A stretch of DNA of 64,000 nt from Adiantum capillus-veneris (lineage: Eukaryota; Streptophyta; Polypodiopsida; Polypodiales; Pteridaceae), in NCBI GenBank assembly GCA_014529385.2, contig CM043952.1, positions 152,891,057-152,955,056 on the forward strand, read 5' to 3'. Shown here piece by piece: positions 31,918-43,024 of the stretch. The first letter of the stretch is position 1, and every line of letters begins with the position of its first letter. The translations under genes were made by a program, and so were the position numbers. Under the pieces are notes generated by a model. It saw only the letters and a program-made list of their open reading frames with translations, was not told the DNA's origin and searched no databases.

Positions 31918-33123
31918 CTAAAGATTTTGTCCTGGTTTTGTCACGGTCTCATCTTGATCTAACTGTGTCTCTATGGAGGGTGACTTGAGACTATGTTTTC
32001 CAATCTGACTTACATTGACTGATTCGACTGGCAATGAGTGATTGATCTTTGGACTTCCTATTGCTTCTTGGTTGTCTGCAACTCTGTTCTTCTTAAGTTC
32101 TGGCTTTGATGGCATTCTTTGCTCAATAGCTTTCGTGGTTGCTTTTTGCTTTGTTTGATCTGCACTTTCTATTGTTTGATTTGCTTTAAGATCTTTTGAA
32201 GTTCTATTTGATGGAGATGTATCATCTTCAATAAGCTTTGCTTTGGCATCGGTCTCCATTTTAATTGTGCTTGAGGACTTTGTGTTGTCGTTCGTGGGTG
32301 ACCAGTCTTGGTCTTCATTCTTTGTTTTTTGTGATGACTACATCTTGTTTGATTTTTGTACCTCTAACATCTTCTGAGCCATTGGCATTCCCATGATGTC
32401 GTCTGTCATATCTTTTGTTGTGATCACATGAAATTGGTCTATGATGATCTGTGAACTTACTTCAATGGTGGTGGAGATGATTCCCCATCATTCTGCTCGT
32501 TTGTTTCCGGATATGCTCACAAATTCAGGAGCATCTTTCAGTTGTGGTTGGCCACATCTTTTCCAAGTGCAAAAAGACATGAGGTTCTTGTCTTACTAAA
32601 AATTTAGCTTTACTTCACTTGACAGCTTTTCTTCGTTTTCACTGGTGATGTTTCACTTGATATTCTCGGGATTTCTTTTTGTATTGATTGATTTTGTTGT
32701 GGCAGTGTCCTTGGCTTGAGCTTTTTTTGCATTTTCTTTGCTTTGACCATCTGCTTCAATCAATGTTGACTCCATTGGCTCTAATATTGCACCTTTTGCT
32801 TGCAATTGTTGAGCATTGTCCACTTGCATCTAAGTAACTCTTGATCTTAATAGATCCACTGTACTTTCTGGCAGAATCTGTCTCTTTGGAGGAGATTTTG
32901 GTGGTGACCTTTGTGTAGCTTTCTGGACTTTAGCTCCCATTGACTTTGGCTTTTCTGTCACTTGTTCTGGCAGCTTGAGGCTTTGCATCATCTTCAGGTA
33001 GTCTTTGACTTCAATCGGGCCATCCATAGGGGTTTGTACAAGGTCATGACCTTGCTGATATTCGTTACCATGTGCATCTTGATATGCATATGTGAGCTTG
33101 ATCACATGTAACTGTTTGAACAC
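31918..33123 (-). pseudogene. Low-complexity linker of nested element
   Basis: Two open segments (31,918-32,259 and 32,830-33,123) with broken frames between. Lys, Gln, Ser and Thr rich, no hydrophobic core (for example KATTKAIEQRMPSKPELKKN), so probably disordered. The upstream part has VQTPMDGPIEVKDYLKMMQ. Lies between gag and protease-like parts. Confidence 0.4.
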
Positions 33124-33829
33124 TATTGGACTTGTCAGCTTTTGACTCTGACTTGTGGAGATCAGTTGAAACTTTTGTCCCTGATGATCTTCATATAAGC
33201 ATTTGTCTGTAGACTCTAATGGATATGGGTCAATTGGAAACTTCCAACAACCATATGATCTTTTAATGGTTTCTGCTTTGAAGAGGTCTGTTGGTTAGAA
33301 TCTCTAGGGCCTCTAGCTGGTGTAGCATTTCCTGGTACATAAGCTGAGCTTGATGGATTTACAGCTCCCCAGTTCCTAGGGTGATCACTATAGCCTGCTT
33401 CATTGTAAGAGTTTAAAATTGTTTGGCTCTAATTTATTCTCACCTTTTGGGATTGTGAAGGTACACTTTGAGTAGCACTATTGACATTTGGCATTTGTAA
33501 ACCTTCTACATAGTTTCCTATGTATCTTCGAGAAACATGACAAATTATCCCCAAGTTAAGCTGTAGATAGCATTATCTTTGCCTTGATATTTTCTATCCC
33601 ATGGGTTTCCTATGATATGAGCTTCTATGGTTTCAGGACCCAATGCATCATAGATGCTAGAATCTCGTCTATATCTACGACTGTTTTAGTCAAAGTATAT
33701 GCTCGTTTGGTCACAACATCGAAGCTTGATTTTCGATGGAGGAGAGTTTGGCTCTGAACAGATTTTTGGGTTTACTGGGGTAATATCCTTCAGCTCTAGA
33801 GAGGATGGGCTATAATAGATTTTTTCCTC

Positions 33830-34249
33830 TCAAATGAACCGTCCTTTCTGACCTATCACTGGATGCACTTCTATGAGTTGGTATGTGGGCCGTTCAAACA
33901 CTGGTTGATCCTTTTTGTACAGTTTCCCTTTTTGGTCTACATAGTGTGCATATGAATTATGTGTACCATACAAAGCTAACATCATTCTGTTTGATGTGTC
34001 CCTTAGACTTGTGAATGATTGCAAACTTGTGACAGTGGATGCAGAATCATTTGCAAACCTAACAGTCTTTTCAACCTTTGGTGATATCTCGACACCTTTA
34101 TTAAATTCATGCAAGAATTTATTGTTCAAAGAATCAATTTTAAGCTTTTCAGGTGCATGTGCATCTTTATGCGCATTTTGAACTTGCAATGTTTTTATTG
34201 GTGCTTCTAATGGTAATGCAGAATCATCCAGTTGCATGATAAGTGACAA
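33830..34249 (-). CDS. Post-knuckle gag segment of nested element
   Basis: 139 open codons following the zinc knuckle. Includes LKIDSLNNKFLHEFNKGVE, a Ser/Thr stretch and HNSYAHYVDQKGKLYKKDQP, another instance of the Tyr-Asp-Gly-Tyr style motif seen upstream. Ends VIGQKGRFI. Function unknown. Confidence 0.45.
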   Translation of the reverse strand: MSLIMQLDDSALPLEAPIKTLQVQNAHKDAHAPEKLKIDSLNNKFLHEFNKGVEISPKVEKTVRFANDSASTVTSLQSFTSLRDTSNRMMLALYGTHNSYAHYVDQKGKLYKKDQPVFERPTYQLIEVHPVIGQKGRFI

Positions 34250-34339
34250 GTTAAATGCACTTGCATCGAGATTCTCATTTCCAATTTGCTTTGTACCTTG
34301 CTTGGCGGTTGAAGTATCCCTGTTGTCAGGATTTCTTGG

Positions 34340-34910
34340 ACAATCTTCAGCAAAATGTCCACCTTTTCATCCACAATCTGAGCAATACGCTATGATTGGT
34401 GGTATTTCAATTAGCTCTGTCATGTCAAGCTCTACTTGAGGAGCTTCTGCTCCTATGCTTGCCAAGTTGTTGACTTCTTCTTTCAAAACACCAAGCATCA
34501 AGCTATAGAATGCTCCATCTAGACCTTTGTACCGTCTTTGGTTTGGTTCTCCAATTAGACTGGCTTCAATTGGTTGATCTGTTGGATCTTCCGTTACTGG
34601 CTTTCGACTATAGATCTGACCACTGTAATCCATGTACAATGACCCTGATTGCATATGCACTAATTGAATGGTTTGCTGGCTTGTGCAGGTCTCTAGATAA
34701 ACACTTGGGTTGACTTTTTGAACTTCTATTTGCACCTCATCTTTGAGCTTACAATACCTGGCTCCACTGAAGTCTATGAACATCTGGGAGTTCTCTGAAT
34801 CTGGCTTCACATGGATCACTAGGATCTTGGCTCATGTGTTGCTTTTACTGCTCAAGTATCTATGGCCTTCTGTATCTGTATATAATACTTTGTCTCCATC
34901 GTAGCCATAT
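34340..34910 (-). pseudogene. Gag of nested element with Y-x-D-x2-G-x2-Y repeats and zinc knuckle
   Basis: A 150-codon frame (34,367-34,819) plus flanks. It repeats a short motif: MFIDFSGARY (residues 13-22), LYMDYSGQIY (61-70), RYKGLDGAFY (96-105), and upstream VLYTDTEGHRY. It ends in a knuckle CSDCG, stop, KGGHFAEDCP: CX2CX5HX4C, the same odd spacing as the second knuckle of copies A and B. The TGA falls inside the knuckle. Copies A and B also have YLDPNEEY and YMDRNETQY in gag, hinting at a shared origin. Confidence 0.6.
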
Positions 34911-34958
34911 AGCTGCAAAATTTGCTATATTGCAGTTATACATGTGTTGCCACTGCTA

Positions 34959-35255
34959 CTAGCTTGCTCTGCTATACTTGAACTCTCGGCTCGATTTGAG
35001 TCCATGTTGACTTAATCTAAAAAAAATTGTCAATTGGTAGATTTTGACGTTGCTTAGCAAAATTTCTGCTACTCGATTTTGATTCAACTGCTTTAGCCAA
35101 AGCACTTTTGCAGTTGACTGCTCTTCAGACTCGCAAGAGTTGATTAACTCTAGCTTGACACTTCCAAAATTGATTTCAACCTTTTGAAACGATGAAAACC
35201 TGAGCCTTGAACAGATTAATCTGCAATCCACCGTGATTTGTGCCTGTTCATCCAA
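34959..35255 (-). CDS. N-terminal gag-like segment of nested element
   Basis: 98 open codons beginning MDEQAQITVDCRLICSRLRF. Alternating hydrophobic strands (VEINFGSVKLELIN) suggest a beta-rich fold. It is the first plausible start after the leader. No domain recognised. Confidence 0.35.
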   Translation of the reverse strand: MDEQAQITVDCRLICSRLRFSSFQKVEINFGSVKLELINSCESEEQSTAKVLWLKQLNQNRVAEILLSNVKIYQLTIFFRLSQHGLKSSREFKYSRAS

Positions 35256-38200
35256 TTGGAAGCTAATTTACAACGCAATTACTCGCACTAGCCAATTTCT
35301 AGCATGCAAAATTTTGGAAATTTGACTGTCGCTCAATGAGCTATGAGTTGGTCGATTTCTCGCTTTTCTTCTGCTGATTTGGTTCGCTTTGGCACAGTTT
35401 ACTGCTATTTTTGCGGTGTGCGTGATACACTTTCTGGCTTTGCTTTTTTCTTTTTTGCCACTTTCTGGCTCATTCTAGTTTTTTCTGTCCTTTTCTGGCA
35501 CTTATGGCGACTTTCTTCTTATATAATTTCCTAATTGTTTATGAAATTTTGAATTTTCTTTTTTTTGTATTATTGTGATTTTTTACACTTTTTTTGGAAA
35601 AGTTTTGATTTTTTACAATTTTTCTGTGATTTTTTTGAAGATATTATGATTTTTACAATTTATAAGGATTTTTCCAATCGATTTTGGATTTTTTATGAAT
35701 TTTTTATGTTTTAGGGATTTATCTGTGTCAGTTATTTTTTGTGATATATTTGTGAGTTTTTGAAATTTTTATGGTTTTTCTATGTGCTTTTTATTTTTCT
35801 GTGAATTTTTCTAATTTTTTCCATGAAGTTTAGGATTTTTTTTTATTTTTTCTGTCAATTTTTCATTTTTATAGAATTTTCTAAGATGTTTTTTTTTGTG
35901 AATTTTTTATGCTTTTCTTTTTTATTGAGAATTCTTTTTATTGATTTATTGATTTTTTGGATTTTTATTTTAGACTTTTTTAAGTTTCTTTTGATTTTTT
36001 TGATTTATTGGATTTTTTGAGAGTTTTTTTATTGTTTTTCTATTTTCTAGTTTTTTTTAATGGAAATTGAAATTAACTAAAATAATACAAAATATTACCT
36101 GGCTTACCTGCACGCGACAGCATTGAATGCGAACTGGCGGCGCTCAGAGGCGCGTGCAATCAACGAGGAAGAGGCGGAGCCAGAGTGCACATTGTAGGGC
36201 AGTGGGCGATGATTGCGGGGCCAGCCGTCGTCAGGCTCGCGCATGCGTGGGCAGCGGGTTGACCTTGAGAAGCTGGGGCATGCGCAGGCTATTTGCCACT
36301 CGCGTGAGGCAAAGGGAGAGAGAACAGTGGGCGGTTCCTACGATCGTTCACGACAGAGGGAGAGAAAGGACAAGAGCTAGAGAGAGAGGAAATTAGAGAG
36401 AGTAGGGGAAGTGAGAGAATTAGAGAGAGTAGGGGAAGAGAGAAAAGTACAAAGAGAGAGTTAAGAGGGGGAGACAGAGAGGGTTAGTGAGAGAAAAAGG
36501 GAGAAAGTGGAGAGAGAGAATCAGAGTGTGTGTGTGTGTGAGATGGCGTTCATGCGCCAACCAAAGAAAGTAAGGGCAAACTCAAATTTCTCCCGGGTTT
36601 TTTTTTTTTTAACACTGCGCGCTGGAGACAGAGTGAATGAGTTAGTTAGAGGGAGGGTGAGCTCGTGGGGTGGTTTCACCCTGAGCGGAAAAAGAAAAAG
36701 AAGATTTTTATTTTTTATTTTTTTTCTTATGGCGACAGAAACTATCTTAAGAGACCATAAATATCTACCCGACAGAGAATTTCATGCGCCTGTAAGCCAC
36801 ACTCGAGATCAACTGACCAGTGCTCGTCGAAGAACGTTTTTCAATTTTTTAATGCCCGAAAGGGCCAATTTTAGTCCGAAATTAGCCGAAAACGCTAAAA
36901 TTTGCCAAAAAAGTAAAAAAATTTCCCAAAAAATTCTAGGTATCTTAGAAAATTACCGACATTCACAATTGAGCATTTTCGATATACAAAAGCACACCGA
37001 AAATAGCAAATTTTATCGAAAATGCCAAATTTGACAAAATTGTCCACCCGGCCCCTAGAAATAGCAAAACGCTCAAAACTCGACCACGGAGGGCACAAAT
37101 GCAAACAACATGATGCCGTAAATATGCACACACAAAATAGCTTGTAAAGATCGCAAAATCAAATTTTTATGGAATTATCCAAAAATTAATGCAAAAATTA
37201 GCAAAAAATTGCCAAAAACTTGCAAAAATTATCCGAAAAATACCCAAAATTTTTTTAAAAATTCTCCACACATTGGGTAACAGTGCAGCCAAATAAAATT
37301 GCCAAAATCACATCAATTCAATTGCCAACAATTTTATCAATAAAATTAAGAATAAGCAATTAAACCGGCAAAATTACCAATAAAATTAGGTCAAAAATTG
37401 ACGCAATTAGAGTGTGTTAATCCCTGTTTTGAGCACAAAAACGCAAAAATTAATCATTACACACATCAATCATGCAATCAAAACATTGAATTAACCATGC
37501 AAATTAAACACTTTTTTGGTGCACATACACTAAAAAGTTGGCAGTTTTTACCGATCTTTAGGTGCACACACAAAAGGGTTAAACTTGTCGCATTTGCAAT
37601 GTGACTTCACAAATCAATAGTTAGGCATGAGCACAACACAAATCAATCATCACAATTGGAAAATCATAATGCACACATTGATTTCCAGGTGCTCAAACAT
37701 GGGCGGGCAAAATAGTGCACACACCTAAAATTAGCATACACACACTCAATTAGAATGTGCACACACTTGATTTTAGTGCACACACATTTGAAATTGACCA
37801 TCCAAACATGTAATTAACTCAATTAGACACCCAATTAGCAACACACACTCATCAATTAGCAATTGAAACTTGTCAAATTCATGCGCCACCAATTCTTAAA
37901 AATTTCGGCATTACGACGGCGTGAAAACAAAAAATCACAAAATTTTCAATCCACATTGCATTACATTACATTGCATCATCATGGTGGGATCTCTACACAA
38001 TTCTACACATCTCTAGATTCTAGGGAGGTTGACAATACCACCTTGATTACCTTTCCGTTGAAGATCAATTGAATGGTTGAATGTTACAATCCTTCATAGA
38101 AAATTAGTAAATTAGAAAAAATTAGTCAAATTAGCAAGGGGTTAGTGAGAAATTAGAGTGTGTAAACACACAATTGGCAAGATATGGTCACACATTAGGG

Positions 38201-38321
38201 AATTATGAACACAATGCTTCATATACACACATTCAAAAATCCACAAAAACATAAACACACAAGTGAAATTAGTGAGGGAACGCATACGTTTATGCCACAA
38301 TTACACTAGCGTGGGCCATCG
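35256..38321 (-). other. Long untranslated leader of nested element
   Basis: About 3.1 kb between the primer-binding site and the first coding segment. Read on the plus strand: a T-rich tract (35.53-36.06 kb), a GC-rich patch (36.11-36.31 kb), a GA-rich tract with (TG)n (36.30-36.54 kb), then A-rich sequence with AAAATTGCCAAAA-type strings and CACACA clusters to 38.3 kb. No ORF looks coding. Such leaders may hold packaging signals; nothing specific is seen. Confidence 0.6.
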
Positions 38322-38339
38322 TCCTTGGAAACGACACCA
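38322..38339 (-). other. Primer-binding site of nested element
   Basis: Two bases inside the right LTR the minus strand reads TGGTGTCGTTTCCAAGGA. This resembles the TGGCGCCGTTGCCGGGGA site used by many plant Ty3 elements (Athila/Tat type), with C-to-T and G-to-A changes as expected from cytosine deamination. It fixes the element's direction. Confidence 0.65.
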
Positions 38340-38341
38340 AA

Positions 38342-39261
38342 TGTTGGGGGTCTCATCGTTGCAATAGCTCCAATGACCAACAAAATTATCAATCCGGAGG
38401 GATGAGCTACCCGGCTAGGGCATGGAAACACTCACACGGTTAGTGAGCTAATTGTGGCAGCACAAATGGTTAACTCTACGAGGTGAGCTTGTTGGCCTAT
38501 GGAGGAGCTAAGCTGCAATGAAGGGCAATCTCCATATCCACTTCTCTTCACCTCTAATCAACCCAATCACACACACTACGATTGCAAGACACACACAACA
38601 CTAATCCTATCATGCAACACACTAATTGCAAGCACACACACATAGATTTATTGAGCACCACACTCCAATCAAACCTACATGCACACACAAGAAAAAGAGG
38701 TCAATCACACAAAATTAGAGAGGGATTAACCACTAATTAGTGTAGATCTAGCTAATCTAAGCATCATAGGCAATCATAAGAAGTAAGAGAGAGGCATAGT
38801 GAGAGAGAATGAATCATTGATTAGTGTTAATCAAGTCTCATGAGCAAGGAGAAGATCAAGGACTCCATAGCCACACACCTCAAGAGCTCTCACCAAAGAG
38901 TGCTCTCAACAAATGACTTGAGAACCCTAATTTCTTTTACACACTACCTTGTATATCTAGGGTAAAAATATGCAATGTTCTGGCACCCAAGGCCTTTAGG
39001 GCTCACCACTTACTAAATCTTCAACCTAGGCACAGTAAGTGACCTATTCTTTACAACTTGGAACTCCCATTGAGACCGTAAGACATTAAAATACTACACT
39101 GGCTTGAAATAATTCAGGAATTTACAATATGTGACCATTTTGGGAAAACGTGGAAATGTGTAATTCTAATCTTTACTACTTATTTGCATTCATCCTTGAT
39201 GTGCATTTGTACGTCTTTGGTCTTTAGCAGCTTTTGTTAATTGACGTTGACTCAGTTAACA
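38342..39261 (-). mobile_element. 5' LTR of the nested element
   Basis: 920 bp, TGTTGGGGGTCTC to CAGTTAACA on the plus strand, matching the left LTR end to end. Differences are scattered, roughly one per 12-20 bases by eye, so insertion is not recent. Followed by AAATA, the right target duplication. Confidence 0.93.
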
Positions 39262-39266
39262 AAATA

Positions 39267-40036
39267 AAAACTTTGTACAGCCTGACATGACCATCTTCAC
39301 TTTTGGTCTCTACTTTGAAGACCTCATTAACACCATCTACTGCACATATCTCTTCTACGACCTTGGCTCTCAGCGCTAGTGCTAAACTGACCTTGCGAGC
39401 AGCGTCCTCGGAAATGGAAGTCCAATATCGTACACGCACACCTTCATGCAATATTTGCACCTCATCATTACATAGGTTGGTGCCCACATGCACGGGCCAA
39501 GTGTGTGGTGGATGTTGAGCCTGCGGCTCAATGTTCTAGTCTACTATATGGCAATGCAAGACATGATCCGGACAAAACCAAAACCACTGATGCACCACAC
39601 CATTTGGATACTTTTGATATCCTTCAAAAGATGGGGCCGGTATACCAAGGCTAGAACCTGCAATACTACATCCACACCGTCGTCCTCCTCTTGGCGTGCC
39701 ACTACATGTGACTCTACTACCTTGTGGAGTTCGGCGTATGGCCCACATTGCCTCATTGACCTTGCCTTTAGCTACATAATGCCCACCTAGACCTATACTT
39801 CGTTTTGGGGTTTGTGATATCTCTTCTTCTGCAAAGTTGATCTTACGTGGTCTTCCACACTTCTTGTGATCTTTGGTGATCGAGTTGTACTCGGGCCTAT
39901 GTGATGCATCATCTTCCACGTTGATAACCTCATTTGGCTTGCATTTTTTCCTTGATGTTTCCTTATCTCCTGTCAATGGAGTTGGTTGTTTATACATTGG
40001 AGTGCCCTCAGTAGCCTCATTCACTACTCTTATCAC
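39267..40036 (-). pseudogene. MULE-like transposase C-terminal region
   Basis: 166-codon and 89-codon segments. Lys-rich nuclear-signal-like part (TSRKKCKPNEV; KKCGRPRKINFAEEE, an AT-hook-like GRPRK), then FWFCPDHVLHCH, and HVGTNLCNDEVQILHEGVRV, leading to RLYKVFI where the LTR element interrupts. The frame resumes on the other side at 29,237. Confidence 0.5.
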
Positions 40037-40132
40037 TTGGCTGGAACGTTTTTCATGGCGTTCTGCAAGCTTCTGTATTGATGGACCCTTCTCAATGTGT
40101 TTTCCATGGCTGTATGAATTGGCTTTTGTGCT

Positions 40133-41147
40133 CTATAAGATGGAATTTTCAAGGTCGGCCGTACATGCATCATATAATGAAATGCATTTATGAAAACCCT
40201 CCCCTGCTAACCAGCTGTCATGCTTGCTCTTCGCAAGGTTTGTGCGTGGAGTGTTTGGTCCATTAGAGCTACTTTCTACGCACGTCATAATGCCGCCCCA
40301 ATGTGAAATAAAAATTTCCCACCAACTAAGCCATGAATCCATGTATAGAATTTTACGGTCTATGCAATTACCTTTATGCCACCATTGGCGTATCAAACGA
40401 GCCTCTGCTGCTACAGCCTCTTTTGTTGGTGCTTGCCTCCACTTCTCACACATTTCTTTGTGTGTGTGTTGAGAAGATTGCGCCACATACTTCATTGTGT
40501 GTTGATTCACGCTTTGCTTCCAATGGAAAAGACCATAACGCTCTCGACTACTCATTGTATTGGTCTTATCACCACCATTGAAAACAATTCAAACTGCATT
40601 CCAATTTGCTTGAGCTTCATCCTCCATGAAGCCAAAGAAATTAGCTTTGTCACGCCCACATGATAGCAATACATCATTGAGGCACTCCCATAACAAACAT
40701 CGTGTTTCCATGTCTTCCTGTTTCATTTCACAAGTTGCAATAGTCAAAAGGTCCTGCATACTGCAAACAAATTGCTAAAGTCAAAGGCAACCCACAATGC
40801 TCTGAAGGTGCGCCATGTACTTTGGATCATAGACATGACAGGCCATAGTCACCCATTTGTTTAACATGTCTGGTGTGATCAAACTGGATCCACGCAAGTC
40901 AAAGATTGCCATCCCAATCTTGTCTCATTCGGTTCACTAGGTCCACACCGGATGCTGGACCAATTGTGGACATTTTGAAGACATAACATTTCTCCCCCTT
41001 TGTACCTTGATGAGAAAACCTACTTCCATGGAAAAAGTCATGTGTGCAGTCTCTCTTCATCTTTAGGAGTGAATCAATGCCGAAAGATTCTTTGTCAACC
41101 CCTCTTGGTAAACTAGATACTGACCTTCGAAACCTAACAATGTTCAC
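40133..41147 (-). pseudogene. MULE-like transposase catalytic region
   Basis: Segment 40,899-41,147 includes CTHDFFHGSRFSHQGTKGEK and STIGPASGVDLVNRMRQDWD, then in broken frame a DxAQANWNAV-like stretch, and from 40,555 RERYGLFHWKQSVNQHTMKY, ILYMDSWLSWWEIFISHWGG, PRTNLAKSKHDSWLAG and ISLYDACTADLENSIL. The FHW-x2-S-x3-H and NLA-x4-SWL-x-LYDA pattern is, from my knowledge, that of a group of plant MULE-like transposases. The Glu of the DDE triad cannot be assigned with confidence. Confidence 0.55.
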
Positions 41148-41212
41148 AGTGTTTAGAGCAAAAATAATTTAGCATAGAGTTTTGCATCGAAATAAGAATC
41201 TAGGAAATGCTC

Positions 41213-41907
41213 TTACCAATTATCTTGCACCAATGGTGCCAACTCCTCATCCATTGCAAATTGCTCGCCTAAAATTCCTTCGTTGGTGTTGTTGCAAAGA
41301 AGTGTTGTACCTATAATTTCTTTTGCCAAACACATTTGAACATTCTTGGCTGTTGCGTGTGGGTCAACAGTCAAAATCCTTTGCACCATCACCTTGGTGT
41401 TTTCTGTTAGTGTTTTGGATGTGCCGTTGCGTACATCGTGTTTATGTGTGCCATGATGAATCATGACCTAGTGGCGGTCTCATCGGGTGGCATGACATAG
41501 TATACTACACAATCACATGTTGCAATGCAGAAAGCAATTGTCTTACAAAAGTGGCATGTAAGGCTCTTATCTCCAATCTTACAATATTTTTTGGGTGCAG
41601 TTGCCTTTTGTATGTACCCGTTGAAATGACTTGTATTGGGAATATGATAATTAGCCAAGCGGGCACATTGTTCATTCATGCACTTTAGAGATCCTATGCA
41701 ATGACTAAGACGCACTACATTTGGAAAAACTAAATTGGACGTTTGTGGATTTGACCACAAATGAGGATCATACTTATGCTCCATTGCATCCATATGGTGC
41801 AACTTTCCCATGGTAGGTGGAAATTCTAAAACAAGATCACCATTGTAATACCTTGGAATCTCGGTAACTTGTTCCACTTGTTGTATTTGCATTAAAGTCT
41901 TTGTCAA
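41213..41907 (-). pseudogene. MULE-like transposase zinc-binding region
   Basis: Contains HCIGSLKCMNEQCARLANYH, later YCKIGDKSLTCHFCKTIAFC and VYYVMP, then after a frameshift HHGTHKHDVRNGTSKTLTEN and DPHATAKNVQMCLAKEI. The order Cys cluster then GTHxH fits a WRKY-GCM1/FLYWCH-type zinc finger, the DNA-binding part typical of Mutator-like transposases. Two ORFs (41,461-41,907 and 41,213-41,464) overlap by 4 bases, so one indel separates them. Confidence 0.55.
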
Positions 41908-42336
41908 TGTGCCCTTCTTTTCGGCCTATAGAAGTTTTTTTCTTGTACTCCTTTTGAAGCTATTTGGGAGCAAAACTCGAGGCGGGATGCATAGATCTAT
42001 TAACTCCTTTTGAGTGAATTGCACCTCTGACAGGCTATCCACAATGGCAATGGGAGTCGTGCTAGGTGAACCTGCATAGTGTGTTTGATGGGATACGTTG
42101 ACTTTGTATTTACGTGAAAGTTGTTCATCCAGTACATACATGAATTCACCCAAATTGTTGAGAGTTCTTTCAAGAGGCAAATTCATTTCAATATCACCAG
42201 CTTCGATGTCTGCATCTAAAGTTGTAAATTGCATTGGAGAAATTAATTCTAAAAGAAATGATTTAGATATTATAAATTTACCATTGTAAAAAGGATAAGA
42301 AAGCTCTTTACCTAGGAAAAATAAAGACCAAGCCAT

Positions 42337-42629
42337 AATAATAAGCTAAACAAATAATTAAGCACAAGTCACATTATATAAACTAACAAATTGTTTATAT
42401 ACTCACGTCTAATAATATAGCCGTTATAAATTTAAATTTAATAATATATTATTTCAATAAATTTATTTAAGAAATATAAAAATATTTAGTATCAAAATAA
42501 CATTTGTGTGCGACTGTGTAACTGTATGAGCACGTGAATGCTAGTCTAATGCAATGGATAAAAGGAGAAACTCCGTCCGAGTAATTCTTTAAAAAATTTC
42601 TTTTGAAGGTTTGTGTGGTAGGGGAGACG
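42337..42629. other. AT-rich spacer 5' of MULE-like gene
   Basis: About 290 bp, very AT-rich (TTATTTAATAAT-type strings near 42.4 kb), then an abrupt change to extremely GC-rich DNA. No motif recognised. Confidence 0.5.
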
Positions 42630-42960
42630 TGCTCGCCCGGGTGTGCAAGCTACCGGGGGCAGGGGCGTGGACCTGTGGGCGGTCGGGTGTGCTAGCAACC
42701 GTGGGGGGGTCCGAGTGTGCTAGTGGGGGGGCGGGGTGTGCTCTCGATCGAGAGGGGGGCGGGCCCGGTGTATGCAGGAGGCTAGCAAAAGGGGGGGGGG
42801 AACGTGTGTGTGCAGGCTACCGAGAGGTGGGCACGTGTGGGCGGCAGGTGTGCGGGTGATTGTGGGGGGGCCCGGGTGTGCTAGTGGGAGGCGGGGTGTA
42901 CTGTCAGTCGAGAGTGGGGCGGGCTCGGTGTATACAAGTGGCCAAGAAAGGGGGGGGACG
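42630..42960. repeat. G-rich tandem repeat, unit about 161 bp
   Basis: The string GTGTGCTAGTGGG occurs at about 42,715 and 42,876, and flanking text (CGGGGTGT, TCGAGAG.GGGGCGGG, GGTGTAT, runs of G, CGTGTGTGT) repeats at the same distance. Many G runs of 4-10 lie on the plus strand. No coding signal despite long open frames, which reflect composition. Confidence 0.8.
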
Positions 42961-43024
42961 TGTGTGTAGACGCGTCCGTGGCCAACGGTTCAAGGGCGAG
43001 CATGGGCAACCACGCGCCCCCGCG

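Larger units (their letters stand above)
29238..39261 (-). mobile_element. Non-autonomous LTR retrotransposon (gag and protease only), complete ends
   Basis: 10,024 bp with LTRs of about 920 bp, TG...CA ends, a 5-bp duplication (AAATA), a primer-binding-site-like sequence inside the right LTR and a polypurine tract inside the left one, so it runs on the minus strand. The internal 8.2 kb holds a gag-like region with a zinc knuckle, a linker, a retropepsin-like remnant and an IWVPK motif. I find no RT, RNase H or integrase motif. This fits the class of LTR elements with gag but no pol (TR-GAG or LARD-like). It would need polymerase and integrase from another element. Confidence 0.9.
39267..42336 (-). 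pseudogene. MULE-like (Mutator superfamily) transposase gene, decayed and interrupted
   Basis: Six open segments on the minus strand, in order: 41,926-42,336 (N-terminal), 41,461-41,907 (Cys-rich), 41,213-41,464 (HGTHKH), 40,899-41,147, 40,133-40,555 (core end) and 39,536-40,036 with 39,267-39,493 (C-terminal). Stops and shifts separate them. The gene is cut near its end by the nested LTR element at 39,262. It would have encoded a DDE transposase of roughly 900 residues or more. The element's own ends were not found with certainty. Confidence 0.65.
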
